Source: Gigaspora margarita (lineage: Eukaryota; Glomeromycota; Glomeromycetes; Diversisporales; Gigasporaceae). From it: a DNA stretch of 64,000 bases. The notes below the pieces were generated by a model that saw nothing but the letters and a program-made list of their open reading frames with translations, did not search any database and was not told the DNA's origin. Location of the stretch: positions 79,305 through 143,304 of the forward strand of contig WTPW01000404.1 of NCBI GenBank assembly GCA_009809945.1, written 5' to 3'. Of the stretch, positions 1 through 11,829 are shown in pieces (the first letter of the stretch is position 1; the number at the start of each line of letters is the position of its first letter). The position numbers and the translations under genes were made by a program.

Positions 1-499
1 AATTCAAGAACTCAAGACCAAGCTGTTTAACAATATCACTAGCCATTCAAAGTTGAATGTCTTTACTAATATATCTATTGCCTTAAGCTTAAAATCCATA
101 GGGATAATAGTGATATTCTTATAAAGATTTTCGAATATTATTTGATTGTAAATAAGTTCATTAAGACTTAAATATTTTAAATTCCTACTAGTTACCTAGA
201 AAAAAATAATTAATATGTGCACAATTGAAAACAATAAAAAAGAAGAGATACTTATCTGCAACTCAAAACTTGGTGAATCATTCTAAAACCAATCCAAGAA
301 CTCAATACTGAACTGTTTAAAATCACTAGCCATCCAAGTTGAATTCTTATAAAGAATCTTCACTAGTACATTTATTGCCTTAGATTTAAAATTGCTGCTG
401 ATATTATATAAAATCCATAGAAGTAATAGTGGCGTTCTCATAAAGATTTTCGAATATTGTTTGATTGCAAATAAGTTCATTAGGACTTAAATATTTAAG

Positions 500-776
500 G
501 GGTTTAAGTCAAAATCCCAATAGACAGAATCCCAGCAGGTCATAATCCCGACAGCAAAAAATNCTGTTAATCAAAAATTTTGATAATAAGTATCATAAAC
601 CATAGCTAACCTTAGCCTAACTCTTATNCAAAGTGATCTAACCCTAAGAGCTTATTTCGCTTTAAACATTCCCATATTTGNGATTTTCTATTGGAACATT
701 TTGGCTATCAGGATTTTTAATTTTCAGATTTTTTTGTTGAGATTACGACCTGTTTGTCAGATTTTGACATGCACCT
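500..776. mobile_element. Miniature inverted-repeat element, copy 1
   Basis: The ends are imperfect inverted repeats of about 60 bases: the left end contains GGTTTAAGTCAAAATC and the reverse complement of the right end contains GGTGCATGTCAAAATC. It is flanked by TATTTAAG on both sides (492-499 and 777-784), an 8-bp target duplication. Other satellite units at the same place show an unoccupied site. It has no coding capacity. The superfamily is uncertain; an 8-bp duplication would suit hAT and a 9-bp one MULE. Confidence 0.8.
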
Positions 777-1410
777 TATTTAAGATTCCTTCTAGATATC
801 TAGAAAAAAAGAATTAGTATGTGCATGATTGAAAATGATAAAGAGAAAAAGTACTTACTGGTATTTGTAACTCAAAACCCCTGGTGAATCAATTCAAGAA
901 CTATAGACCAAACTGCTTAACAACATCACTAGCCATTTGAAGTAGAATTCTTATAAAGGATCTTTACTAATACGTCTATTGCCTTAGATTTAAAATCCAT
1001 AGAGATACCTAATAGTGGTGTTCTCATAAAGATTTTCGAATATTACTTAATTGCAAATAAGTTCATTAAAACTTAAATATTTAAAATTCCTACTAGTTAT
1101 CTAAAAAACAAAAAAAAAGAATTAGTATGTGTATGATTGAAAATGATAAAAAGAAGAGATACTTATCTGCAACTTAAAACCTAATAAATTATTCTAAAAC
1201 AAATTCAAGAACTCAAAACCAAGCTGTTTAATATCACTAGGCATTCAAGTTGAATTCTTATAAAGAATCTTTACTAGCACATTTATTGCCTTAGATTTAA
1301 GATCGCTGCTGATATTACATAAAATCCATAGAGGTAATAGTGGTGTTCTCATAAAGATTTTCAAATATTATTTGATTGCAAATAAGTTCATTAGGACTTA
1401 AATATTTAAT

Positions 1411-1678
1411 AGGTTTAGGTCAAAATTCCAACAGACAGAATCCCGGCAAATCATAATCCCGATAGCAAAAAATCCTATTGATTAAAAATTTTGATAAAAA
1501 ATATCATAAACCATAGTTAACATTAGCCTACCCCTTATCCAAAGTGACCTAACCCTAAGAGTTTATTTCGCTTTAAACATATCCCATATTTGGGATTTTC
1601 TATCGAAAAATTTTGACTATCGGGATTTGTTGAGATTACGACTGGTCAGATTTTGTTTGTCAGAATTGACATGCACCT
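1411..1678. mobile_element. Miniature inverted-repeat element, copy 2
   Basis: Closely related to the element at 500-776 and lying at exactly the same position of the satellite unit. The flanks are TATTTAAT (403-410 within the 1300-1420 stretch, i.e. 1403-1410) and TATTTAAG (1679-1686). The identical placement means the element was copied together with its satellite unit rather than inserted twice. Confidence 0.8.
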
Positions 1679-2625
1679 TATTTAAGATTCCTTCTAATTA
1701 TTTAGAAAAAAAAGAATTAGATATGCACGATTGAAAACGATAAAAGCGGAAAGTACTTACCAGTATTTGTAACTCAAAATCCCAGTAAATTATTCTAAAA
1801 CCAATTCAAGAACTAAAGACCAAACTGCTTAACAATATCACTAGCTATTCGAAGTTGAATTCTTATAAAGAATCTTTACTAATACGTATATTGTCTTAGA
1901 TTTAAAATCTATAAAGATAATAGCGGTGCTCTCATAAAGATTTTTGAATATTATTTGATTGCAAATAAGTTCATTAAGACTTAAATATTTAAAATTCATA
2001 CTAGCTATCTAGAAAAAAAATAATTAATATATGCACGATTAAAAATGATAAAAAAGAAGAAATACTATCTGCAACTCAAAACCTGGTGAATCATTCTAAA
2101 ACCAATTCAAGAACTCAAGACCAAGCTATTTAATATCACTAGTCATACAAGTTGAATTCTTATAAAGAATCTTTACTAATACGTCTCCATTGAACTTACA
2201 TAAATCTATAGAGTTAATAGTGGTGTTCTCTTAAAGATTTTCAAATATTATTTGATTGCAAATAAGTTTATTAAAACTTAAACATTTGTGATTCTTATAG
2301 TTACTTGGGAAAAAGAAAGTTAGTACGTGCATGATTGAAAATAATGAAGAGAAGAGATACTTAACTGCAACAAACCCCCAGTGAATCATTCTTAAACTAA
2401 TTAAAAACTCAAGAGCCAACCGTTTAACAACACACTAGCTGCTCAAAGTCAAATTCTTGTAGAGGATCTTTGCTAAAACGTCTTTTGCCTTAGATTTAAA
2501 ATCGCCACTATATTATTACATAAATCCAGAGATAAAAGTAGTGTTCTCATAAAAATTTTCGAACATTATTTGATTTCAAATAGGTTTATTAAGACTTGAA
2601 TATTTACGATTCTTACTAGTTATCT

Positions 2626-2810
2626 AGACCTCTCTAAATGAATTGTGTTGGGACCATATATAAAATTTAGTCAAATGTTCATTCTGAGAAATGTTGCATT
2701 TAAGAAAGTAAAATATTTATATTAGTTGGGCCCAAGTGAAGACGTGCAATTAGGGGGCTTTTCATAGGGTGTGCATTCAGGGTGGGTGCATTTAGGATGG
2801 TCTGACTGTA
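2626..2810. mobile_element. Small TA-type inverted-repeat element in satellite
   Basis: The right end reads GGATGGTCTGACTGTA, a Tc1/mariner-like terminus (TACAGTC inverted). The left side carries the matching ACCTCTCTAAATG, but its outermost bases appear to be missing. The flanking sequence TGTGCACGA resumes the satellite unit directly after the element. It is GC-richer than its surroundings and non-coding. Confidence 0.6.
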
Positions 2811-3000
2811 TGTGCACGACAAAAGAAAAGAGATACTCATCTGCAACTCAAGTCCCCAGTTGAGACAACCCAAAACTGATTTAAAAACTCAAAACTCGAC
2901 CGTTTAACAGTGCTACTAGCTGCTCAAAGTTGAATTCTTATAAAGGATCTTTACTAATACGTCTATTGCCTTAGATTTAAAATCACCACTGACATTATAA

Positions 3001-4169
3001 TTCACCAGGAATCTACAAGAAAGAGCATTTAGTATGAAAAAATAACCAACAGCCAAAATAAAAACAATTGGCACTTATCTTTTATACCAGTTCCAGTTTC
3101 CAGATCTTCACTTCAATGTCTTAGCGAATGAGATAAAAAAAAAGAATTTAACAATATTCCCTAATTGTAAAACAAGCCAACTAAATTAAATATATGGTAA
3201 ATACTATCATCTTGAATAATATGAAATGAAAAGAGATTGATACCAAATTAACATAAATAAGATACAGTACTTAGCCTACTCAAACTTTCAATTTAACTTT
3301 AACTTCAAATACACTACAATGTAAACTACTGATTGATCATGAAATTTCCAGGCAAATTTGTCTAGAAAACAGTTTAAGGGATAATAAGTGCTATTATCTT
3401 AAATAGCTACTTAACAAATAGTACTATATTAATTGAAAGATATATGGTTAGTGCTTTAGTTATCTTGAATGCATCAATTAATAACGATTTTTAAACTAAT
3501 CGACCAAATTAATGTGAGATCAAAAGTTATATATATCGAGATCTTTAAATTCACTGACTAAAAAGATTAAAAAGATATATAGTAAATGCTGTGATAGAAT
3601 AGTCTATTCTAAATACATCGATTAATAAAAGATCTTTAAACTTACCGACAAAATTGAATTTTAAATATTTCTAAATTAACACAAAATAAGGGACGTCTAA
3701 AGTGGAGGCAAATCATGTGACCAACCACCAATCAAATTATGATCACCAGCGAAGCAAACCAAGAAATAAAAAGCAAAACCTGAAAAATACAAAAAACGGC
3801 AGTCTAAACCTACCTCGATGGGTTAATCAAAAATGGCAAGAAGGAATTTCGCTTATATATATCTACCTAAAACCTAATATAACCCTGATATAGGACGACC
3901 TTAACCCCAAAGTTAATTAAAAAAATTATTAAATATGAGTTGCCTCTGTCCCCCATATAAGGTAGCCGGATTCAATTATTATGTGGATAAACAACTTATA
4001 CTAAAAATTAAACATTGGAATAAACTGCCATTTAGTATGTTCTAACTTCATTATATTTATATTTCTAAGCATATTACAGTATCATAACTTGTTTTATGCA
4101 AATATAATGACTATTTTATTAAAAAAGATCATTACATAAATGATTTGTTAAAACTACATTCTCATCTAC
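3001..4169. other. AT-rich intergenic stretch with weak local repeats
   Basis: Between about 3190 and 3690 a degenerate phrase (ATATATGGTAAATGCT, then ATCTTGAATACATCAATTAA) recurs at roughly 3193, 3435 and 3560. A short open frame at 3702-3893 has no recognisable domain and is probably chance. Nothing else is evident, and no clear terminal repeat of the neighbouring MULE was found. Confidence 0.5.
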
Positions 4170-6727
4170 TTATTTTTTTTTTGAACACCTAGGCCTATAA
4201 TGCGCGTACTCGCCACAATTCCCGCATTGATTTTGATGCTTAGCTGGCATCAATTCTTCTGCTCGCTTGATTCGTTTAGAACATTTTGGTCATCCTTTCG
4301 ATTTACGTCTTATAGGGTTTCAAAGGGATATATCAGCCAATGGAACATTTTCTTTATCATTCTCATTGTCATGTAAGTTATTATTACTATTATCTTCACC
4401 GTCATTCTCAGTTGAACTGCTTGTTAACCCATCCTCTTGCATTTCAGTTAATAAATCCTATAGCTTCTCAAGAATATCTTGCCTATGAAATCGAACAGCC
4501 TTTTGTGTTATATCTCGTGCAACCCCCACAATTCTCCATACAATTTTTGTTTATTAACATCTTCCTTTTTTCATTTCGGAGATTTGCTAGAGGTGTAAAT
4601 AATCTGTTTGTACATCTCACTAGCTTGGATGGATATTGGAGATTGTTCTTACTAAACCGTGTAGCTACGGCATAAAGCTCTTCTTGTAAATCACTATGAA
4701 TATCTTTGAACCATCTTTTGTGAACATGTGTAATATGGAATGCAGCTACAGAACTACATAACATCACTTGAAAAAAGTAACGACACACTATGCCACGATT
4801 TACAAGTCCCAGACAGGAACATACATAGGTTTTGTCAGAAAGGAGAACAATAAAATGGCAGAATCTTGAATCTATTATTGTACGAATTGCCCAGGATTCT
4901 TCTATCTCATTAATGTCTACATTTTCTAACATATAATTTACAGAAATCTGCATTATGTCTTCATCATCTTCAACAAATTGGGTATTATTGGGTTCGGGGT
5001 TAATAAAAAAAGTGCCATAAATATAGTACCACTTGAAATGCTATAACTAAAAACAATATAGTATACCTCTTGAAATCCAATTAACTCATCTTCTGTAATA
5101 GCAGATGCTTGATAGTTTAGACAACTTTTAATTTCATCATGCTGGACTTTTAGCATAGCAGGTATAAGAAAACAACATAAAGCATTATCAACCTCAGGAA
5201 ATAATGCTTGTGGTAGTGTAATGGCAGAAGATGTTAATGGAATCTGGTTTTTCCAATAAACAAACTTGGCTTTTTTACTCTCTTCATTTATGCTTGTATC
5301 CAAAACTTCGTCAAGCTCAACAAGAATAATATTGGAGTTTAAAACGAGTCTTTTAATTTGTGCATTATAACTCTCGACTCGTGACGTTGTCTGGATACCA
5401 GCAGTAAAAATATTTGCCATGTATGCACGTGCCTATACTTTTTTTGATGAGTACAATGTCCGCAAATATCTAGCCACCCTAGGCTCATTATACTTTTCAC
5501 TCAATTGCATCTATTTATTTTTAAAAACTTCTGGAATTAGCGAATTCTGAGCCATATAAAAGTCTTTAACAAAACTATGATACATTTGACCCAACTGAGT
5601 CTCAAGATTTCAAGGAAGATTTTGTGCGATATGAAAAATACAGTGCATAGCATACGATTCTTCATACTCTTCAGAAATTGCAAGATCCAAGGCCGGGTCG
5701 GCATCAGTCATGATAACACCAGGTACACAACCATCTGTGGCTTTCTTTGTTTGGCGTAAGACCCACCAGTAGGAATCTGCTAACTCATCACCCATAAGCG
5801 CACAACCAACTAACCGAGAAGACCCATGATTGTCAATACATAAAAAGAGGGATAGAGCCATATCATAACGATTTGTTTTTGCAGTATTATCGTTTAAAAC
5901 AATATCGTAAATTCTATCCAAAGAATAATTTGGTCGGGGGACATCCAAAACAGCCTTCAAAGACTATGAGTTTCTTTGTCCCAATCAATCGCAACATACC
6001 AACGAGGATCTTCATTCTTTTTCTTCATTAAATCCTCATACAAGGATGCTGCATCGTTTGACATATCTTTTCGCTTCTCACAATAAAATCTTGCTGTTAC
6101 CTTGTGAATTTCAGAAAGGCAAATTTCATGATCAGGAAATTCTTTTTGCAGGGCTCTTTGAATTTGTAGTAGTTTAAGTTTAACCGCATTTAAATAGAAC
6201 TCCACTCGTTTACACATTTCTTGGGTAAGCTCATTATCATTAAAAAACTTTATCCTATAAGGGGACAGGTCATGATTGTGTTCATTGTTCAATGTTGTAA
6301 TATAAATGATTCCATTAAGATTGTTCTTGATTGGTTGCGACAAATTTACATGCTATGGGCATTTTATATACTTGGTGTTTGTTTCTTTAACTAATGTGTT
6401 TTTTGGTTTATATTCTCTGCTAAGCTCACAAAGCATCATTCGTTTTCATATAACCCTTTCAGAAGTTTTTGTGCTATGACCTTTCCTTAGTCCAAACCCT
6501 TCCTGTTGTGTATATATTTCTATTCTATCATAGGCTTCGTCCCAACTTTGAAACTTCATTCCTTCACGCAGTTCTTCCTTTAAAGAGCCCAAATCTAAGT
6601 CTCTATTTTCACTAGTAGAAACTAAAGAATCGTAAGTCAGCCTAGCAGACTCAAAATCATCATGTGCTGGTTCGTCGAACTCAAGGTCAATATTATTAAA
6701 ATTAGACACACTCTCATCATGTGCCAA
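4170..6727 (-). pseudogene. MULE-type transposase with FAR1-like N-terminus, decayed
   Basis: Codes for a Mutator-like transposase, which cuts and pastes its own DNA element. Reading right to left on the minus strand, the parts occur in family order. An N-terminal FAR1-like DNA-binding region lies at 6446-6727 (ends at the phrase EGFGLRKGHSTKT). A linker lies at 5957-6343. The MULE catalytic core is at 5610-5960, with LFLCIDNHGSSRLV and VIMTDADPALDLAI; the latter holds a catalytic Asp. The motif TTSRVESYNAQIK is at 4953-5420. A SWIM zinc finger at 4483-4953 reads CSC...CRY where the family usually has CxH. A C-terminal CCHC knuckle, CGNCGEYAHYRPRC, lies just before the stop at 4170. These parts sit in different frames with stops between them, so it is a relic, although introns could account for one or two of the breaks. 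Confidence 0.88.
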
Positions 6728-7230
6728 CTAATAAACAAAAATATAAAAAAAATAAGAATTAGATAAGTAATAATTGTAGTAGTATTATAGCTGTTGTTAT
6801 TTACCTCCATTCAACCTAGTTTTTTTTTTTTTAATACAAAGTGTACCTATCAAAAAAATGTCTTCTTTATAACTAACTTATTCACTTCGATTTTCCTTCT
6901 TTAGCCTGTCTGTATTTTGTGTTGCCTTCTTATAAAGGTTTAGAGAAGTTTTTTGATAAAGTGTACCTGTTAAAGATGCAATGTCTTTTTTTTGAAAGAT
7001 AACTAGTTTATTCGCTTCAATTCCTTTTTTAGCTCATTTGTAAGATTGCGTTGTCTTCTTATAAATATTCAAGAAAGTTTTTTACAAAGTGCCCAGTTAT
7101 TGTAGTGTCTTCTTGAATAGCAATAAACAACTTTTTCCCTTTAGTTAGTTTGTAATATTTGCGTTGCTTCTTTACAAAGTCCTTTTTTTTCAAAGTGTAT
7201 TTAGTGAAGATGCAGCATGTTATGTTGTTG
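6728..7230. repeat. Four imperfect tandem units upstream of the MULE
   Basis: Units of about 110-130 bases start near 6836, 6957, 7083 and 7194. Each contains an AAAGTGTACC-like start, then TGTCTTCTTTATA and a GCGTTGTCTTCTTATAAA-like segment. They lie just upstream of the transposase start and may be the subterminal repeats of that MULE, which is inference. No protein is encoded. Confidence 0.6.
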
Positions 7231-7518
7231 CCCACGTATAGTCTTATTATGTTTCTGTGACAATAGCACTTGCTTACGTAAATACGCCAAATGCTTTATC
7301 AATGACAGAATCAATATGACGCGCAGTCACCTAGTGCGCCAATTAGATCTCTCTAAAACAATTGAATAGCATGCACGTACAATTCTCTGTGATTGGTTAA
7401 TTTGTGTAGATCTACTGTAGTAATTAAACGAAACAAAAGAAAACTTCGCTCAAAAGAATTTATTACATAATTTAGGGATAGATGCGCTATATAAGTAATG
7501 AAACGTTACCGTAATTCT

Positions 7519-7728
7519 GTAATTTACCGTGCAAGATACCCGGATACGATTAAATTTCACGTGTTAAAAATTGGATTTGTACCCTGGGTATTTGTATTAT
7601 AGGAGGTCTTTTGTAAAGATCGTATATTAGCGGGTCTCTTACAAAGCACCACAACAAATAGCCTTAAAATATACCCGGTACAAATCAAGGAGGTACCGAT
7701 CAAAGGGGTATCTTCCACGGTAAATTAC
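7519..7728. mobile_element. Miniature inverted-repeat element
   Basis: Termini are GTAATTTACCGTGCAAGATA on the left and the inverse of GTAATTTACCGTGGAAGATA on the right, about 25 bases with one mismatch. Inside are related phrases such as TTTGTACCCTGGGTA and TATACCCGGTACAAA, also inverted to each other. Non-coding. It resembles the elements at 58423-58621 and 18636-18754 in its TACCGT-like ends. The 288 bases before it hold nothing recognisable. Confidence 0.75.
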
Positions 7729-7839
7729 TCAAAAGATACTTTAAAGTGTATAAATAAGTTGACCAATTAAAATACATTTCATATTGCATTATTTGGGGGA
7801 TGCATAACCATGCAGGTGCACGAAAAACATTTTCTCAAT

Positions 7840-8045
7840 AAAATAATTTAAAATAAATAAAAAAAATAAATAATAAAATAATAAAATAAAATAATTTAAA
7901 CAAATAAAAAAAATAATTAATAAAATAATAAAATAAAATAATTTAAAAAATAAAAAAAATAAATAATAAAATAATAAAATAAATAATTTAAAACAAATAA
8001 AAAAAATAAATATAAAATAATAAAATAAAATAATTTAAAACAAAT
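7840..8045. repeat. AT-only minisatellite, left block
   Basis: Repeats of roughly 50-58 bases made of AATAAAATAATAAAATAAAA and AATTTAAAACAAATAAAA. The same array resumes at 8663-8810 on the other side of the palindromic element. This suggests that the element inserted into a pre-existing array. Confidence 0.85.
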
Positions 8046-8662
8046 ATGGTGCAAGATATCTATACTTAACTAGAGTTAACTCCTCTATCTGGATATATAT
8101 ATCCGGATATATACTATGTTATGTAATATAATGTGACATAGTGGTTTTATATCTGGATATAAATAAATCTGGATTTAAATTTATATCCGAATATATACTA
8201 TGATAAAACTGGATAAATCCAGATATAAAAAATATGTCCGGATAGAGGTATTAACTCTATACTCAACAATCATATAACATGTTTCAATTTTCAAATGCCT
8301 ATAACTTTTTATCTAAGGAGTTTTAAAAAAATCTGACTGGTAAATTTATAAAGCTATATCAGCTCTACATATATGCCAAATATTTTTTCAAAATCTCATC
8401 ACTATAAGAAGTTTTAGCATTTTGAAAATTGAAATTTTATATGTAAATTTATAAATTTACATATAAAATTTCAATTTTCAAAATGCTAAAACTTCTTACA
8501 GCAATGAGATTTTGAAAAGATATTTGGCATATATGTAAAGCTGATATAGCTTTATAAAGTTACTGGTCAGATTTTTTTAAAACTCCTTAGATAAAAAGTT
8601 ATAGCCATTTGAAAAATTGAAACATATCACATGATTGTTGAGTATAGATGTCTTGTACCATA
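8046..8662. mobile_element. Large foldback (palindromic) element
   Basis: The outer ends ATGGTGCAAGATATCTATAC (left) and the inverse of ATGGTACAAGACATCTATAC (right) begin arms of about 200 bases that meet near 8455. Once the nested insertion at 8071-8259 is discounted, the arms match along nearly their whole length. The centre contains TATGTAAATTTATAAATTTA. Non-coding, and the transcript would form one long hairpin. Confidence 0.85.
8071..8259. mobile_element. hAT-type miniature element nested in the palindrome
   Basis: Inverted ends TAGAGTTAACTCCTCTATC and TAGAGTTAATACCTCTATC flank a core of CTGGATATATA-type phrases. It is bounded by TACTTAAC (8063-8070) and TACTCAAC (8260-8267), an 8-bp target duplication with one change. 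The opposite palindrome arm shows the unoccupied site. Confidence 0.8.
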
Positions 8663-8810
8663 AAAAAAATACATAATAAAATAATAAAATAAAATAATTT
8701 AAAACAAATAAAAAAATAAATAATAAAATAATAAAATAAAATAATTTAAAACAAATAAAAAAAATAAATAATAAAATAATAAAATAAAATAATTTAAAAC
8801 AAATAAAATA
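8663..8810. repeat. AT-only minisatellite, right block
   Basis: Continuation of the array at 7840-8045, with the same AATAATAAAATAAAATAATT units. The apparent reading frame through it (rich in Phe, Leu and Ile on the minus strand) is a product of base composition. Confidence 0.85.
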
Positions 8811-8818
8811 AGGCCAGG

Positions 8819-9010
8819 CCAATTTAATTCAGTGGTTTATATTACACCCTTCTCACAAAAGTGAAGAGCTAGAGGGAGTTTATTATATAAATTTTCTCTG
8901 AAATAATCCACGATATTATAAAAGGTTTCTAAAATTTTCTGCATATATAATGAGAGGGGAAAATAGAGAAGTCAGAAAAGGGGGTAATATAAACCACTGA
9001 ATTAAATTGG
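8819..9010. mobile_element. Miniature inverted-repeat element
   Basis: The first 27 bases, CCAATTTAATTCAGTGGT onward, are repeated in inverted orientation at the right end, almost perfectly. The interior is non-coding. The high identity of the ends suggests a fairly young insertion or one under gene conversion. No convincing target duplication was seen. Confidence 0.8.
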
Positions 9011-9210
9011 TTTGGTCTAATTTAAAAATAAAATTAAACGAATTAAAAAAAATATAAAATAAAAAATATTTAAAAAAAAAACAAGAAAAAAATAAGCCAA
9101 TTAAAACCTTGGATAACTATTACCAGTCACCTGATTTACATCAACCAATGAAATTGCTCGCCTTTGTTCATTTTTTATATCATATGGGCTGATTTGGCTC
9201 TGATCACTAT

Positions 9211-10121
9211 TGTTAAAAGCGGATCAGAATCACGTGTCGATTGAATCTTAGGTGAATTCAGAAGAGCCGCTGGTAGAAATGTGATCTTGCAGATCGAAGT
9301 CCCGTGATGCATGTGACTCATGTAATCCATATGACTGCCAATAAAAAAAAACTTTTCTGAACCTGGTACTGTGCAGAATTTCCACGGTCCCATACCCAAG
9401 CCCCATACCCAAGCCTCAATCTGGATAAAAGATTTTCCGTTAATCAAGAAGGAATCAATACGAAAAAAGAAGATCAAAGAAAAATAAGACCAAGATTGTG
9501 ATGGCCCTGGATCAATTTAATAATAATAATGTGTCAATAGGACAATTAAAAGAAATGTGCTCTTTGTTTCTTGCATTAGTCTGTATAATAGAAAAATACT
9601 GAAAAAGGGAAAAATTATTTAAATCGTGATTTTAAAATTTATTTAACTGCAAGCCCAATTGGGTATAGTGTGAGACCGTGTCATAATTTTCATGATGAAA
9701 ATTAAAGGTAGTAAAATTAAATGCATACGCCCATGATAGAAAATAGCCCAAATCGGTAATTAATTCAAAAGGTAGAAGAAAATAGCATGATATTCTTTTA
9801 TTTTTTTCTTTCAAATTTTTTCTTTTTTTTGTTTCTTTAAGAATTTTTATAAATAGACTAGTGATTTTGTCTTTGTAAAAGGTGTGAGTCCACAACCGTA
9901 AAGCTCGAATATAATAAATAAAAACTCACTAATCCTCTGTATCCAATAATTCTCTTTGTTTCTCTATAACTCACTTCTCGTAACAAGCCCAATAAGCCTT
10001 ACCTTGCCAAATCGTACTGTCTCTCTTTATCAGACTTGTTACGAGTTTCTGGGTGTTTGAGTTTTTTTTTTTTTTATGTGATTGTTCGTTCATTTATATC
10101 CCTTACCCATTATATTCGACA
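9211..10121 (+). repeat. 5' LTR of the Ty3/Gypsy element
   Basis: Matches 16044-16949 over its full length, from CACGTGTCGAT near the start to TTATATCCCTTACCCATTAT near the end. Open frames on its minus strand at 9175-9477 and 9632-9895 recur in the other LTR and are not genes. Confidence 0.93.
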
Positions 10122-10206
10122 ATTTGGTAGTGAATGTGAGATCCTCTATATAAAAACAAAAAAAATAAAAATAAAAATAAAGAGAATTTTTTTTATTTAA
10201 ACCACC

Positions 10207-11445
10207 ATGGACCCACGACATGTTGAAAATGATAATTGTTCAGAACATAAAAAAGACTGTAATCAAACTCCTGTTAATCCTCCTTTACCACATCCTGAAC
10301 AAAATGGATATCCGAACCAAGAACCCTTATATATTGTATTAAGAGAGATAGCTAATGCCTTTAGAGACGCTACCATTGGTATTGCCACTGCTGCTCATTC
10401 TACTTCAAGAAAAACGAATTTGGTACGAGTAGATACCTTTCATGAAACTGAAGACAAGGATCCCCTTGAATGGGTTGAAGCATTTGAACGTGCTGCGGAT
10501 GCTAATAATTGGAGCCCTGATAGAAAGATAAAGAATAGCCTCTAGATACCTACATGGTGTTGCTGATACTTGGTATGATGGAATAAAAAGGACCTTAGAG
10601 CACTGGAATAATGACTGTGAACTGGACGTCAGCTTTGTACCCCATTTTACTGTCCATTTCACAACCCCCGAGTGCTGTCATAAATAGCAGATTGATCTGA
10701 ATACCTTGGCCCAACGAGATGATGAATGAGTTAATATGTATACATATAGTTTCAAGAAATTATTGTGCAGGGTAGACCCAGATAACTGCCTTCCCCAACC
10801 ATATATTGTACGAATATTTTTTGAAGGGTTGAAGCCAAAGATAGCATCATGGTTGAGTGTGGTCGAACCGAGGAATCTAGAGAAAACTGTGATAGGAGCC
10901 CATAAAATTGAGGCTAGTGAATACTATAGAGAAAAGAATGAAGTATGAAACCAACAGGTAAAATTGAAACTGATCTGACCCAGTTAACCCAACAAATGCA
11001 AGCCATGTCCGTGAACTATGACTGAACTCTTACTACCTTTGTAGCTCGAGTGGAGACCCAAGAATCCAGGCCACATAATGGTAATCAACGTAATGGGAAC
11101 CATACCCAGCACAATAATAATAATAATTATAATAGAACCTCCTGACTAACCTGCTATAACTGTGGTGAACCCGGCCACATTTCCTGGGATTGTATGTCTA
11201 AAAGAGCCCTTGTACTTAATATGCTCCTATCAAATCAAAGTCAGAATCAAACCCACACACCCAACCCGAACCAAGCCAGAAAAAAACAGTCAAACAAGCC
11301 TGCTGTACAAATTTTACCACAAGCCTGCAATGTTAACTTATGTGATCTCGATGATACTGGTTATTACTCAGAAAGAGAAAATGCCTTTGTTACCCCCTGG
11401 CTCGGCATCAACCGTATAATACTCAAAGACCACAAAGAAATCTAA
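10207..11445 (+). pseudogene. Gag region of the Ty3/Gypsy element
   Basis: Begins with an ATG soon after the primer-binding region. It contains a retrotransposon Gag-type stretch (phrase DPLEWVEAFERAADANNWS) and ends with a CCHC zinc knuckle, CYNCGEPGHISWDC, near 11155-11200. In such elements this protein forms the particle and binds the element RNA. It is a fossil and is not read here as one frame. Confidence 0.85.
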
Positions 11446-11829
11446 AAAAATCAGAGAGTAAGGCTAAAGAAAAGTTAAGAGTTAACTTACTGGAGGTTTA
11501 CCCTGTGATACCCCATAAATGTAACACTCCCATAAGTTCTAGATGTCCCGCTGGGATGACCTCAGCGTAAGCAAGGCCCGTCGATTGTCAATCAACTAAA
11601 GCTGTATAATGTGGCGCAGGATCTATTAAACATGAAAGTTAATGAAACTGTGGGCCAATTGTTATACTACCTAAACCAACGCTGCAATTTAGCCCAAGTA
11701 TTAAAAAGACCTTTCTTGGTCAACCAAACCCACCCATGGAGGATATAGAAACAAATATAGCACAACTTATCCTAAGTGAATAGACCATCACTGCCCATTG
11801 TTATGTTAATATTAAAAACAATCCAATAG

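Larger units (their letters stand above)
1..3000. repeat. Complex tandem repeat with higher-order structure
   Basis: A unit beginning near a motif like AATTCAAGAACTCAAGACC recurs at about 1, 290, 891, 1200, 1801, 2101, 2394 and 2873. Spacings alternate near 300 and 600 bases, giving a larger period of about 900. Each unit includes the phrases CACTAGCCATTCAAGTTGAA, CTCATAAAGATTTTCGAATA and ATAAGTTCATTAAGACTTAA. Two of the 600-base spacings are long because they hold a miniature element. Copies diverge moderately and are least regular after 2400. Stop codons occur throughout, and the short open frames inside have no resemblance to known proteins. The array probably continues past the left edge of the window. 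Confidence 0.9.

Noticed and set aside
3702-3893. A 63-codon frame as a small gene
   Set aside because: No family resemblance, no exon or promoter support, and biased Asn/Lys composition expected from AT-rich DNA.
8577-8822. Phe/Ile/Leu-rich frame on the minus strand
   Set aside because: It is read through the AT-only minisatellite and the palindrome arm, with no independent support.
9175-9895. Minus-strand frames at 9175-9477 and 9632-9895 as small genes
   Set aside because: They lie in the 5' LTR; the second recurs nearly unchanged at 16462-16725 in the 3' LTR, so both are incidental.
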